From: Gimesia sp.
GTDB lineage: Bacteria > Planctomycetota > Planctomycetia > Planctomycetales > Planctomycetaceae
Length of the DNA stretch: 64,000 nt
Assembly (NCBI RefSeq): GCF_040219335.1
Contig: NZ_JAVJSQ010000019.1
Span: 310,001-374,000, forward strand
Reading direction: 5' to 3'
Part shown: positions 18,516-26,769 of the stretch, one piece after another
Layout of the letters: every line of letters begins with the position of its first letter
Numbering within the stretch: the stretch's first letter is position 1
Notes under the pieces: generated by a model
What the model was told of the DNA's origin: nothing
Seen by the model: only the letters and a program-made list of their open reading frames with translations
Database searches by the model: none
Made by a program: the position numbers and the translations under genes

Positions 18516-19196
18516 TTACTTTTTGTCGCTTGTTTTGGACTTGGTTTTCTTGAGATTTCGCTTAATACGGTTCAGCTCGGCATCGACGAGCTGGTCCCGG
18601 TTCTGTTCCATCTCGGAGATGGACTTCTCCAGTTTCTGTAGACGCTTCTCTGCGGATTTCTTTTCGTGCTGTAACAGTTCCAGCTGCAGATCCACGCGCT
18701 GCTTTAAAAGTGATTTGAGTTCCGCCTGGTCTGCATCGCTCCCCTTGATCGAAACCCGGGCCGCCAGCAGACGAATGCGGGAATCGACTTCCCAGCGTTC
18801 GAGTGTCAGGCGATAGCGTTCGCCGTCCCGATGTTTGAACCGTTCGAGACGGGTCAGCGTTGTATCCAGGTCACGGACGGCCCGACGGTATTCGCGGGGA
18901 CGATGTTTTTTGAGTCGTTCGATCAGTTCGGCCAGTTCGGGGTGATGCGAGCGGGCAAACTCCAGCGCCTGTTTTTCACGCTCCGGGGAGAGTGCACCAG
19001 CGTTCTTGGGTTCTTTCCGGGCACCGTCTGCTTTGTCCCCTGCTTTCTTCGATGCTTCTTTCGAAACATTGACGGTGGCAGAGGCCCGGGGATCTGCCGC
19101 GGAGAGCGTACTGCCGGTGATCAGGGTCAGACAAAACAGACAGACCCAGGTCAGGAGCGGACATTGATCGGCGGTGAAACGGTTCAGACTTCGCAT
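18516..19196 (-). CDS. Exported coiled-coil protein of the sigma-led operon
   Basis: A 226-residue protein with a signal or membrane segment (about residues 12-33), a low-complexity Ala/Lys region, and a long charged helical region from about 95 to the end (heptad-like Leu spacing, Arg/Glu/Lys-rich). No catalytic motif is seen. I chose the ATG; a TTG two codons earlier would overlap the upstream stop. The position between an anti-sigma-like gene and PSCyt suggests an envelope structural or signalling part, but this is inference. Confidence 0.6.
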   Translation of the reverse strand: MRSLNRFTADQCPLLTWVCLFCLTLITGSTLSAADPRASATVNVSKEASKKAGDKADGARKEPKNAGALSPEREKQALEFARSHHPELAELIERLKKHRPREYRRAVRDLDTTLTRLERFKHRDGERYRLTLERWEVDSRIRLLAARVSIKGSDADQAELKSLLKQRVDLQLELLQHEKKSAEKRLQKLEKSISEMEQNRDQLVDAELNRIKRNLKKTKSKTSDKK

Positions 19197-19198
19197 GC

Positions 19199-19780
19199 TC
19201 AATTAACGCTTTCTTCCGGAAGTGATACAGCCGTGTAGAGCCAGTCTGGAACTTCCAGGGACTGGTTGTCAGCGAGCACATTCTGTTGATCGCTGAATTC
19301 GACCGTTTCCGTATTCATGTTCGAGGTGAGCGCGACGTTGCTTTCCTGGGAAGACTCAGCCCAGAGGCTCAGTAAATATTCGGCATCTTCAGTAGAAGGT
19401 TCGGTCTGAGCGGTGGAGATCGTGGGGTTGTCCGTAGTGCCAGTCGATTTGAACAGACTGGGAACCAGCAGCACTACAGCGGCGGCGGTGGTCAGCAGTC
19501 CCCAGAAGGCCCAACGGGTGGTAAAGGTCGCTACCGGCTGTTGAAAAGCAGCGATTGTCTCCTGCCCGGCAGGTTGGGCCGCGATGGACTTCAGACCGGC
19601 AACGAGCTGAGTGGCATGAGCCAGTGCTTCGCGGGCAGACTGCTTTTCGGCCAGCAGGGATTCGAACTGCAGGCACTCCTGCTCCGAAAGCTCATTGGCC
19701 ACGTATTGAAACGCCAGCCATTCCAGGTCGCCGGTTTGATCTGCATCCAAATTGTCAGGTGAATTATTCATAGCGGTCAT
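19199..19780 (-). CDS. Membrane anti-sigma-factor-like protein
   Basis: A 193-residue protein with a cytoplasmic N-terminal helical domain (LAFQYVANELSEQECLQFES near residues 22-42), one membrane helix (about 90-110) and an outer C-terminal domain. The gene starts 27 bases after an ECF sigma factor, the standard place for its anti-sigma factor. The HxxxCxxC zinc motif is absent, so it would be a zinc-free anti-sigma domain. It may hold the sigma factor at the membrane until an envelope signal. Either of two nearby ATGs could start it. Confidence 0.65.
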   Translation of the reverse strand: MTAMNNSPDNLDADQTGDLEWLAFQYVANELSEQECLQFESLLAEKQSAREALAHATQLVAGLKSIAAQPAGQETIAAFQQPVATFTTRWAFWGLLTTAAAVVLLVPSLFKSTGTTDNPTISTAQTEPSTEDAEYLLSLWAESSQESNVALTSNMNTETVEFSDQQNVLADNQSLEVPDWLYTAVSLPEESVN

Positions 19781-19807
19781 CTTACAACAGTGGCGGACAA
19801 GTGAGCC

Positions 19808-20341
19808 TCAGGAATCATCTGAAGGTGAGTTCAATTGCCGGGACAGTGTTTGAATCGCGAGCCTCATTCTGGTGAGCACAGTTCCCAAAGGGATCTCCTG
19901 TTCTTTCGAGATCTCTTTGAAGGTCTTGTTATCGTAAATCCGGGCGATGATGATCACCCGCTGGTTGTCTGGCAGGCTTTCAAGGGCCTGTCGGATCTGT
20001 TCCTGGTTTTCATGATCCAGAAGTCGCTGATCTGGTGCTTCATCCCAGAACTGGCTGGTCATCTGACTGAGATCGCTCAGTGACTTCCTGTGGATTTTAT
20101 CGCGACGGATAAGGGCCATCGCTTCATGGTAGGCGACACGAAACAACCAGCCCTTGCGGGTCTCTTCCCGAGACTGACCTCCTGACTGGAGTGCTTTGGA
20201 AAAGGTAAGCTGGAATGCTTCATCTGCCAGATCATGGTTGCGGAGCATACCCGTCAAAAAAGCGCGCAATTCGCCTGCATGAGTCTCAAACAGTTGATGG
20301 ACGATCTCGGGGGCGAGCTTGCCATCGTTACCGGTGGCCAA
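19808..20341 (-). CDS. ECF-type RNA polymerase sigma factor
   Basis: A 177-residue sigma-70 family protein. Region 2 is seen at residues about 17-85 (ELRAFLTGMLRNHDLADEAFQ, GWLFRVAYHEAMALIRRDK). Region 4 lies at about 115-170 (LESLPDNQRVIIIARIYDNKTFKEIS, then PLGTVLTRMRLAIQTL, the helix-turn-helix). There is no region 1 or 3, as expected for ECF factors. It heads a same-strand series with an anti-sigma-like protein, a coiled-coil protein, PSCyt, DUF1501 and a Spy-like protein, and likely controls that series. Confidence 0.85.
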   Translation of the reverse strand: MATGNDGKLAPEIVHQLFETHAGELRAFLTGMLRNHDLADEAFQLTFSKALQSGGQSREETRKGWLFRVAYHEAMALIRRDKIHRKSLSDLSQMTSQFWDEAPDQRLLDHENQEQIRQALESLPDNQRVIIIARIYDNKTFKEISKEQEIPLGTVLTRMRLAIQTLSRQLNSPSDDS

Positions 20342-20662
20342 TATCTACTCCCGTTTACATAACAAAACCACGGCTTTTAGTAACAACGATGCACGAGCAG
20401 GCGGATTTATTTTCAGAATCTCGAATAATTCTGAAAGATCCACAAAGAATACTGGGGAGACATAAGTCCCAACGTGGCAGGAGGATAAGGGTGCTTTGTC
20501 TGTCCCAAGGCGGATTAATTATCCGTCAGAATACTCCGCTTTCACGAGAGATGCAAAATAAATTCGCGGTTTCTGACGGCATGTGAGAGGGACAGCATCG
20601 AGTATCACTCAGGGCGTGACAGCAGACAGTGAAGTATGGCAGGTAGGAAATGTGCAGTATAT
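20342..20662. other. Intergenic region upstream of the ECF sigma gene
   Basis: A 321-base gap between the hydrolase stop and the sigma start. A short palindrome with arms CGGAT and ATCCG (20511-20525) lies about 170 bases upstream of the sigma start and could be an operator. I see no convincing ORF or terminator. Confidence 0.3.
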
Positions 20663-21700
20663 TCAGTTGCTGAAATAGATGGCCGGCACAATGGCTTCCG
20701 CAATTTGCGGGTGGCTGTAGTAGTTAGGGAACATGTGGCCTCCCCCAACACATTGTGAGACGTCGATATCGTGGACGCGGTTGACGTCATCTCCCAGTTT
20801 ACGACGGTCCAGCCAGGTAAAGCCGGTCTTGGCAAGCGCCCGTCGCGAGATCGGCGCGAGTACAGGATAGAACCGCAGGATCCGGTCCTTATGGTTTCTC
20901 AGGTTGACCAGGCAGTCAGTACAGTGCAATCCGCAGCCATAACGATCACCTGGGTTTAGCCAGTTGTGATTGATCGCCGCAGCGGCAAAGACGATGCGGA
21001 AGTGCCGACAATGGCAGCAGATCTCTAGTCCACAATCCTGCAGGGAAACTCCCTGAATCGATCCCCCGCCAATCAGGTGCATTGTAGAAGCGACCACCCG
21101 GGCACCGTGGCTGTGACCCAGCAGGCTGATCGGATGGTGGGGCGGCAGTTCGGCGATCAGTCGTGAAACATAGAAGCCGTTATACTCAGCCCGTTTTCCC
21201 AGGATATTGACATCGACGGGAACAATCTTCGTCGGTGTATCATCGCTGGGCCAGGTAAAGAAGATCACGTTTAAAGGCAGGTGCGGGGCCGCATTCCTCA
21301 GCCAGAGATACGTATTATACGAATCGAGGAGTATACTCTCCCATTTGACGAAACTCCCATGCACCATAATGCAGATAGGGGCATTCGGATCCAGGGACTG
21401 CAGCAGACTCTCCATCGACTGAGTAGAAACCCTCCCGGCTTCGTCTGAGTGATAGACTTCAAAATCGCAGCAGGGACAGCAGCACTTGCTCTTCTGCATA
21501 CAGCAACGCGAACTGACGACCCAGTAATTGATCTCTGGAACGCAGGAGGTGCAATCCGGGGTATTCACGCATTGTCCCGGCTCCTGGTCGCAGCCCGGTG
21601 CAGGCGGTACTCCCTGACCAAAGACAGGAGCAACAATCAGCAGTAGACAACAGAAGATACCCGCCTTGAGATGCATGGATTGAGTTTGCAGTAAATTCAT
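20663..21700 (-). CDS. Secreted Cys-rich alpha/beta hydrolase (DUF900-like)
   Basis: A 345-residue protein with a signal peptide (cleavage near VFGQG). A Cys-rich stretch of 16 cysteines lies at about residues 38-81, including CCCPCC. The hydrolase domain has ICIMVHGSF near residue 114 (oxyanion-type strand) and the nucleophile elbow GHSHGA near 197. A His near the end (GGGHMFPNYYSH) may complete the triad. Substrate is unknown. The start could be eight codons later. Neighbouring genes give no clear pathway. Confidence 0.65.
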   Translation of the reverse strand: MNLLQTQSMHLKAGIFCCLLLIVAPVFGQGVPPAPGCDQEPGQCVNTPDCTSCVPEINYWVVSSRCCMQKSKCCCPCCDFEVYHSDEAGRVSTQSMESLLQSLDPNAPICIMVHGSFVKWESILLDSYNTYLWLRNAAPHLPLNVIFFTWPSDDTPTKIVPVDVNILGKRAEYNGFYVSRLIAELPPHHPISLLGHSHGARVVASTMHLIGGGSIQGVSLQDCGLEICCHCRHFRIVFAAAAINHNWLNPGDRYGCGLHCTDCLVNLRNHKDRILRFYPVLAPISRRALAKTGFTWLDRRKLGDDVNRVHDIDVSQCVGGGHMFPNYYSHPQIAEAIVPAIYFSN

Positions 21701-21999
21701 GGGCCCGGTTTATGAAATTCAATGGATGAGGGGGTGTCATCGTCTCACATGCAGCGCGCACTGTCTGAGGTAAATTCCCGCAAGTGCTTATAGAGGGGTA
21801 TCGGTAATCGCCGGGACTCTTTAGCGCGATTTAATACAAACTCCGGTTCTACCGACGCAGGGAGGATATTTTGCGGAAATGAAGCCGGAGGGATGGATTG
21901 TGCTCAAGTACTGGTGTTCGGATGCTTGACCGGATCGGTCACGTTAGGGGGAAATGTTCCTGATTCCTGGAAAGAAATCGGGGTAGTATTCCGGGGACA
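21701..21999. other. Intergenic region between nitrate reductase and hydrolase genes
   Basis: About 300 bases holding the end of the nitrate operon and the promoter side of the hydrolase gene. I see no strong hairpin, promoter or ORF. Confidence 0.3.
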
Positions 22000-24207
22000 T
22001 TACTCATTAATAATCCGCACAGCACAACATTTATAGGAAGGCTGACTGGAGTGCGGGTCGAAGACGGCATCGGTCAACTGGTTGGTCTCTTCATAATGCA
22101 TGGGAATGAAAAGCTGTCCCGGTTGGACCGACTGGGTAATGAACGCGCGGGCTTTCAGGCGTCCGCGTTGTGACTCCACAAAGATCAGGTCATTGGGTTG
22201 AACGGAGTGTTTTTGCGCATCCTCCGGATTGATCTCGACATAAATCCGATTGGGATACAGCTTCCGCAATACATCAGAATTCCGCGTGCGGGTCTGTGTG
22301 TGCCACTGGGAAGCAGTGCCCCGTCCTGTGAGTAAGACGAAGGGATACTGTTCGCTGGGCGCTTCCGGCATCCTGGTCGGTTCAGAAAAGACAAACCGCG
22401 CCCGAGCATTCTCGTGAAAGTAACGACCATCCTCGAACAGTCTGCGTTGCTGCTGCGGTGGTTCCGTTTCGCTGGCTGCAAACGGCCACTGGATTCCCCC
22501 CTGCTCTTCTATGGCGGTATAGTCTTCGATCCCGGAGAAATCACAGGCCTGGCCGGCACTCAGTTTTTTCATCAACTGGAAAACTTCCGCGGGAGAACTC
22601 CACTGCGAGAACATTTCACCACAGCCCCAGTACTGGGCGATCAGTTTAAAGATAGAAAAATCAGATAACGCCTGTCCTGGTGCCCGTTTGATGCGTTTGA
22701 CCCGACCGATACGACGTTCTGCGTTAATGAAGGTCCCCTCTTTCTCGCCCCAGCCTGCTGCGGGCAGGATCAGATCGGCATGGCGCGCCGTTTCAGTGTT
22801 GTGATACATGTCCTGTACCACCAGGAAATCGAGCCGGTCCAGAATGTCGCGGGCCTGTCCCTGGTTGATCCAGGAATGCGCGGGGTTCGTGCAGATGACC
22901 CACAGACCTTTGATTTTACCCGCCAGAATCCCTTCCATGATCTTATGGTAAGGCAGACTGTTCTCAGCGGGAATCCGATCTATGGGAATGTCGAGAATGT
23001 CGGCGACCTTCGCCCGATGGCGGTCATTCAGGAAATCGTGTCCCCCCAGCAGGTTGGTTGTATTACTGAAAAGACGCGATCCCATCGCATTACACTGACC
23101 GGTAATCGAATTCGGACCAGTGCCGGGCCGACCGATGTTCCCCGTCATCAATGCCAGGTTGATAATCGCCTGGGCGGTGCGTACTCCCTGGTAGCTCTGA
23201 TTAACCCCCATGGTCCACCAGAACGATACCCGTTTGCCTGTGTGAATCAGATCGACCAGTTGTTCAATCTTTTCCTGGCTGACGCCAGTCTCAGCGGTGA
23301 TACGTTCCAGTGGATAATCGCGCACATGAGCTTTGAAATCATCGAAGTCTTCCGTATGTGCACGTACGTAGTCCGCGTCGACATAGCCCTTCTGGATCAG
23401 TAACTGGGCAATCCCGTAAAACAGCGGCAGGTCTGACTTTGGTGCGATCTGGAGATGCAATGTCGACTGCATCGCGGTTTCCGTCTTCCGCGGGTCGACA
23501 ACAACGATCTGCGGCGAATGGGGGTTCCGCATCACGCGTTCCCACATGATCGGATGCGCGATACAGGGATTCGCGCCCACAAAAACCAGTACGTCTGATT
23601 CTTCGAGGTCCTGGTAAGTGAATGGTGGTGCATCGAAGCCGAAGGACTGCTTGTAAGCGGTCACCGCTGAAGCCATGCACTGACGCGTGTTGCCGTCTCC
23701 ATGTACCATGCCCATCCCGAATTTGGCCAGCGCGCCCAGGAAAGCCATCTCCTCGGTGACCATCTGACCGGTACTCAGGAACGCGACCGATTCATCGCCA
23801 TGCTTTTCCTGAATGACTTTGAATTTACTGGTAAACAGGCTCAGTGCGGAATCCCAGTCGACCGGTTCCCAGTGATTAGGGGATTTTTTCACCAAAGGGC
23901 TGACGGCCCGATCCGGCGAATCGAGTACCGACAGTGCTTCCCAGCCTTTGGGACAGGCCATGCCCAGGTTGACAGGATATTCGGTCGTGGGACTGATACA
24001 GACCCCTTCGCCGTTTTTCAGATGAATATTCAGATTGCATCCGGTCCCGCAGAATCCACAGACCATTTGAGTGGTCGCATCGGGTAAATTTTTCTCAGGG
24101 ACTTTGCCCAGACCGAAGCCGCCGGGCGAGAGCAGTAATTCCCGGGTGAGATGGCCCTCTTTCTGATGAATCAGAGAGCTTAATTTTGATTGATCGATAA
24201 TCGACAT
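22000..24207 (-). CDS. nasA: Molybdopterin nitrate reductase, assimilatory NasA type
   Basis: A 735-residue molybdopterin oxidoreductase with an N-terminal [4Fe-4S] motif (C50, C53, C57, C85; CGFCGTGC then GMACPKG). The central domains include [12 protein letters not shown] and [31 protein letters not shown] and [20 protein letters not shown] are strongly NasA-like. The C-terminal dinucleotide-binding domain starts near [18 protein letters not shown]. It should reduce nitrate to nitrite in the cytoplasm; no twin-arginine signal is present. It is the last gene of the narK-nirBD-flavoprotein-dmsBC-nasA series, which supports nitrate over formate or DMSO as substrate. Confidence 0.88.
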   Translation of the reverse strand: MSIIDQSKLSSLIHQKEGHLTRELLLSPGGFGLGKVPEKNLPDATTQMVCGFCGTGCNLNIHLKNGEGVCISPTTEYPVNLGMACPKGWEALSVLDSPDRAVSPLVKKSPNHWEPVDWDSALSLFTSKFKVIQEKHGDESVAFLSTGQMVTEEMAFLGALAKFGMGMVHGDGNTRQCMASAVTAYKQSFGFDAPPFTYQDLEESDVLVFVGANPCIAHPIMWERVMRNPHSPQIVVVDPRKTETAMQSTLHLQIAPKSDLPLFYGIAQLLIQKGYVDADYVRAHTEDFDDFKAHVRDYPLERITAETGVSQEKIEQLVDLIHTGKRVSFWWTMGVNQSYQGVRTAQAIINLALMTGNIGRPGTGPNSITGQCNAMGSRLFSNTTNLLGGHDFLNDRHRAKVADILDIPIDRIPAENSLPYHKIMEGILAGKIKGLWVICTNPAHSWINQGQARDILDRLDFLVVQDMYHNTETARHADLILPAAGWGEKEGTFINAERRIGRVKRIKRAPGQALSDFSIFKLIAQYWGCGEMFSQWSSPAEVFQLMKKLSAGQACDFSGIEDYTAIEEQGGIQWPFAASETEPPQQQRRLFEDGRYFHENARARFVFSEPTRMPEAPSEQYPFVLLTGRGTASQWHTQTRTRNSDVLRKLYPNRIYVEINPEDAQKHSVQPNDLIFVESQRGRLKARAFITQSVQPGQLFIPMHYEETNQLTDAVFDPHSSQPSYKCCAVRIINE

Positions 24208-24234
24208 CGAAACACCGAGTCCTGTCCGAGTAAT

Positions 24235-25980
24235 TTAGTGGATCACACCAGGCATGCGGGGAGCGGCGACCGCAGAGAAGAACAGATAACGTTCCAGGAG
24301 TTCACCAGCTAAACAGGCTATGAATAAAATACTAACAGTAAAAAACAGAGTCAGGTTCTGAACCGGTTGTGTCTGTTGGTTCAGCAGAAACAGAGGCATC
24401 AGGATGCCTCCCAAAATACCGCAGGCAAAACGGGCCAGCGTCACGCTGGAAAGTTCACCACTCATCAGTAACGCAGAACGTTTCAAAGGCGAGTTCTGAC
24501 GCCGCAGCAGATAGCGGAAGATGGAAGCTTCAAACCCCAGTTTGAGCACGGTCGTCACGATCAGCGCTTTGGAGAGGATTGGTCCTGCTTGCGCGAGCAG
24601 CAGATTGGTCGCGGCAGAGTTGACTGTCAGATTCAAGGTGAAAATGACCACCCATGTGGAGGCAATCCCCAAAAGTGCTGCGGTGAGCACAAATTTGGTC
24701 GTCGTTGCTTCAAAACTCCAGAATTCGCGCTTGGTAAAGACATAGATCATGATCGAGCAGAAGATCCCTACCGCCCCGATCAGGCCCACCATCCGGCCGG
24801 CCAGAGGTTGCCATTCCTGCCAGTCAGGTAGCAACGATCCGGTGAACCAGGTCAAAGCAGCATAACTGAATGCGGCACCTGCAAAGACACCGAAGGCCAG
24901 GATCTCCCGGCTCAACCAGGAATGCCTGAGCCCCAGGATGCCTCGAAACGCATACAGGGGACGCCCCAGATGCAAGGTGCTGGCTCCCAGCGCGAGCAAC
25001 CCGAAGATCAGTGCCGTCGTGGCGGAGAGTCGCGTCATGACGGAGGTGGTCTCAACGCTCAGGAAGTATTCAAGTACCGAGCCCGTCAGAAACGCGCCGA
25101 CTGACAGTTGTGTCAGAACCAGCATGATGACCAGAGGCAGATGCGCGTGCTGAGGGCTGGCAGAATAATAGTCGGCAGGCAGTGTATTACGCGGGAACGG
25201 CTTGCGTGATTTATAAGTGGTTGTGGGATACGTGTGCTGGGGATCGGGAGCAGCGGGAAGAAACGTATTGACTTCCGAGTCGGCCAGGACCTGTTCTTTA
25301 TTGACGATATCAATCGAAATCGCCTGGTGCGGACAGGCCTGCACACAGGCCGGAGCTTCGCCGTCTGTCAACCGCTGGCTGCACATGTCGCATTTGCGGA
25401 CAATCCCCTTCCGGCTGTGATACTTTGGCACATCGTAAGGACAGGCCAACGTACAGTATTGGCAGCCGAAGCACTGATCGTCGAGATGTTTCACAATTCC
25501 CGTGATGGGATCTTTTTCATACGCATTCACCGGACAGGCCTGCATGCAGCCTGGATCCAGGCAGTGATGGCAGGCGGTAGTGACGTGCTGGTAAATCGGG
25601 TCCTGGCTCGTTCCGCCGATCAAAAGCCCCACGTCGCGCCAGGTTTCATTTTCATCCAGCCCATTCATTGAGTGGCAGGCGGTGACACAGGCTTTGCATC
25701 CCGAACAGCGATCCAGATCGACCTGAAATGCATACTGTTCGCCGGACTGGGGTGATTTGGAAGGGATCAGATCCGCATAATAACGCGACTGGGCCGGTAA
25801 TCCTTCTGCTTCACACTGACGGGCAAATTCGTCGACGGCGGTCAGAGTCTGCTGCTCTTCCAGCAGCAGTGAAATCAGGTCAAATTCCTGATGACAGGTG
25901 GCTGCTCCCTGTGAAGCCGAGTTGTTCCCATCCAGAGGCGCGTCTGAACCGGTGTTTTGTTCGCCGAAGTTGAAGCTCAT
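24235..25980 (-). CDS. Fused DmsB-type ferredoxin and DmsC-type membrane anchor
   Basis: A 581-residue fusion. Residues about 85-240 form a four-cluster ferredoxin (CSGCKACVTACH, CHHCLDPGCMQACP, CFGCQYCTLACP, CDMC...CVQACP). From about residue 280 the protein is hydrophobic with about eight helices, resembling the DmsC quinol-oxidising anchor. DmsBC modules normally link quinol to a molybdoenzyme. Here the gene is 27 bases upstream of nasA and 3 bases after a flavoprotein gene, so it probably feeds electrons to nitrate reduction. There is no export signal, so the iron-sulfur part should face the cytoplasm. Confidence 0.85.
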   Translation of the reverse strand: MSFNFGEQNTGSDAPLDGNNSASQGAATCHQEFDLISLLLEEQQTLTAVDEFARQCEAEGLPAQSRYYADLIPSKSPQSGEQYAFQVDLDRCSGCKACVTACHSMNGLDENETWRDVGLLIGGTSQDPIYQHVTTACHHCLDPGCMQACPVNAYEKDPITGIVKHLDDQCFGCQYCTLACPYDVPKYHSRKGIVRKCDMCSQRLTDGEAPACVQACPHQAISIDIVNKEQVLADSEVNTFLPAAPDPQHTYPTTTYKSRKPFPRNTLPADYYSASPQHAHLPLVIMLVLTQLSVGAFLTGSVLEYFLSVETTSVMTRLSATTALIFGLLALGASTLHLGRPLYAFRGILGLRHSWLSREILAFGVFAGAAFSYAALTWFTGSLLPDWQEWQPLAGRMVGLIGAVGIFCSIMIYVFTKREFWSFEATTTKFVLTAALLGIASTWVVIFTLNLTVNSAATNLLLAQAGPILSKALIVTTVLKLGFEASIFRYLLRRQNSPLKRSALLMSGELSSVTLARFACGILGGILMPLFLLNQQTQPVQNLTLFFTVSILFIACLAGELLERYLFFSAVAAPRMPGVIH

Positions 25981-25983
25981 GAG

Positions 25984-26754
25984 TTAACTGTTTTTTCGTT
26001 TTTTATGGAATTGCTCGCTGTGAATCAGCTCCGCCGGGGCTCCCATTTCCTGGAGGCGGTCGCGAAAATCCTGATTGAAATCCCGGGGCCCACACAAAAA
26101 GAAACGGCAGCTGGGTATCTGAGGAATCCGGGAACTGATGAAATCGAAGTTGAGATGACCACAGTATCCCATCCAGTGGGGGACCGGCTGAGAAAGTGTC
26201 AGGAAGTAATGAAACCCCGGTAACTGGGTGATGAGTTGACGTGTTTCCTGGTCGAAGATGACATCCCGATGTGTACGCGCACCGTAAAACAGGTAGCAGG
26301 ACCTGTTCTCTTTTAAATCATTCAGATAGCGGACGATGCTCATCATGGGAGTGATTCCGATCCCGGCACAGAGCAATATCAATGGCTCGATGTGGTGTTC
26401 CGGATCATAGTAGAACTGGCCCAGCGGTCCTTTCAGACGAAGCTGACTGCCGCGCTGCACCTGTTCAAAAAAGTAATTGCTGGCCTCCCCTTCCCGATTG
26501 CGTTTGATCGTCAGGTCAATCCGTTCCGGACGTAAAGGCGAAGAGCTGATGGAAAAACTCCGCCAGACTTCTTTGCCCCGGATATCCAGGCAGACCTTGA
26601 TAAACATTCCCGGTTTGTGAACCGGCAGTTGGCCTTGCAGGTTGTCCAGACGAAAGGTGCAGACATCCTCGGCTTCCTGAATCACATCACAGACAGAAAG
26701 GGTTACCAGTGTTTCGTTTTGTTTTCGTTCGTCTTCCGGCTTCGATAGGATCAT
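25984..26754 (-). CDS. Ferredoxin-NADP reductase-like flavoprotein
   Basis: A 256-residue protein with FAD-binding RSFSISSSP near residue 67, a nucleotide-binding site CAGIGITPMMSIVRYL near 130 and the C-terminal CGPRDFNQDFRD near 222. It belongs to the FNR superfamily and lacks a ferredoxin domain. It sits between nirBD and dmsBC with gaps of only 15 and 3 bases, so it is probably part of the electron supply (NAD(P)H to nitrate reductase or ferredoxin). The exact partner is inferred. Confidence 0.82.
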   Translation of the reverse strand: MILSKPEDERKQNETLVTLSVCDVIQEAEDVCTFRLDNLQGQLPVHKPGMFIKVCLDIRGKEVWRSFSISSSPLRPERIDLTIKRNREGEASNYFFEQVQRGSQLRLKGPLGQFYYDPEHHIEPLILLCAGIGITPMMSIVRYLNDLKENRSCYLFYGARTHRDVIFDQETRQLITQLPGFHYFLTLSQPVPHWMGYCGHLNFDFISSRIPQIPSCRFFLCGPRDFNQDFRDRLQEMGAPAELIHSEQFHKKRKNS

Positions 26755-26769
26755 TTCTTAAACCTGTGC

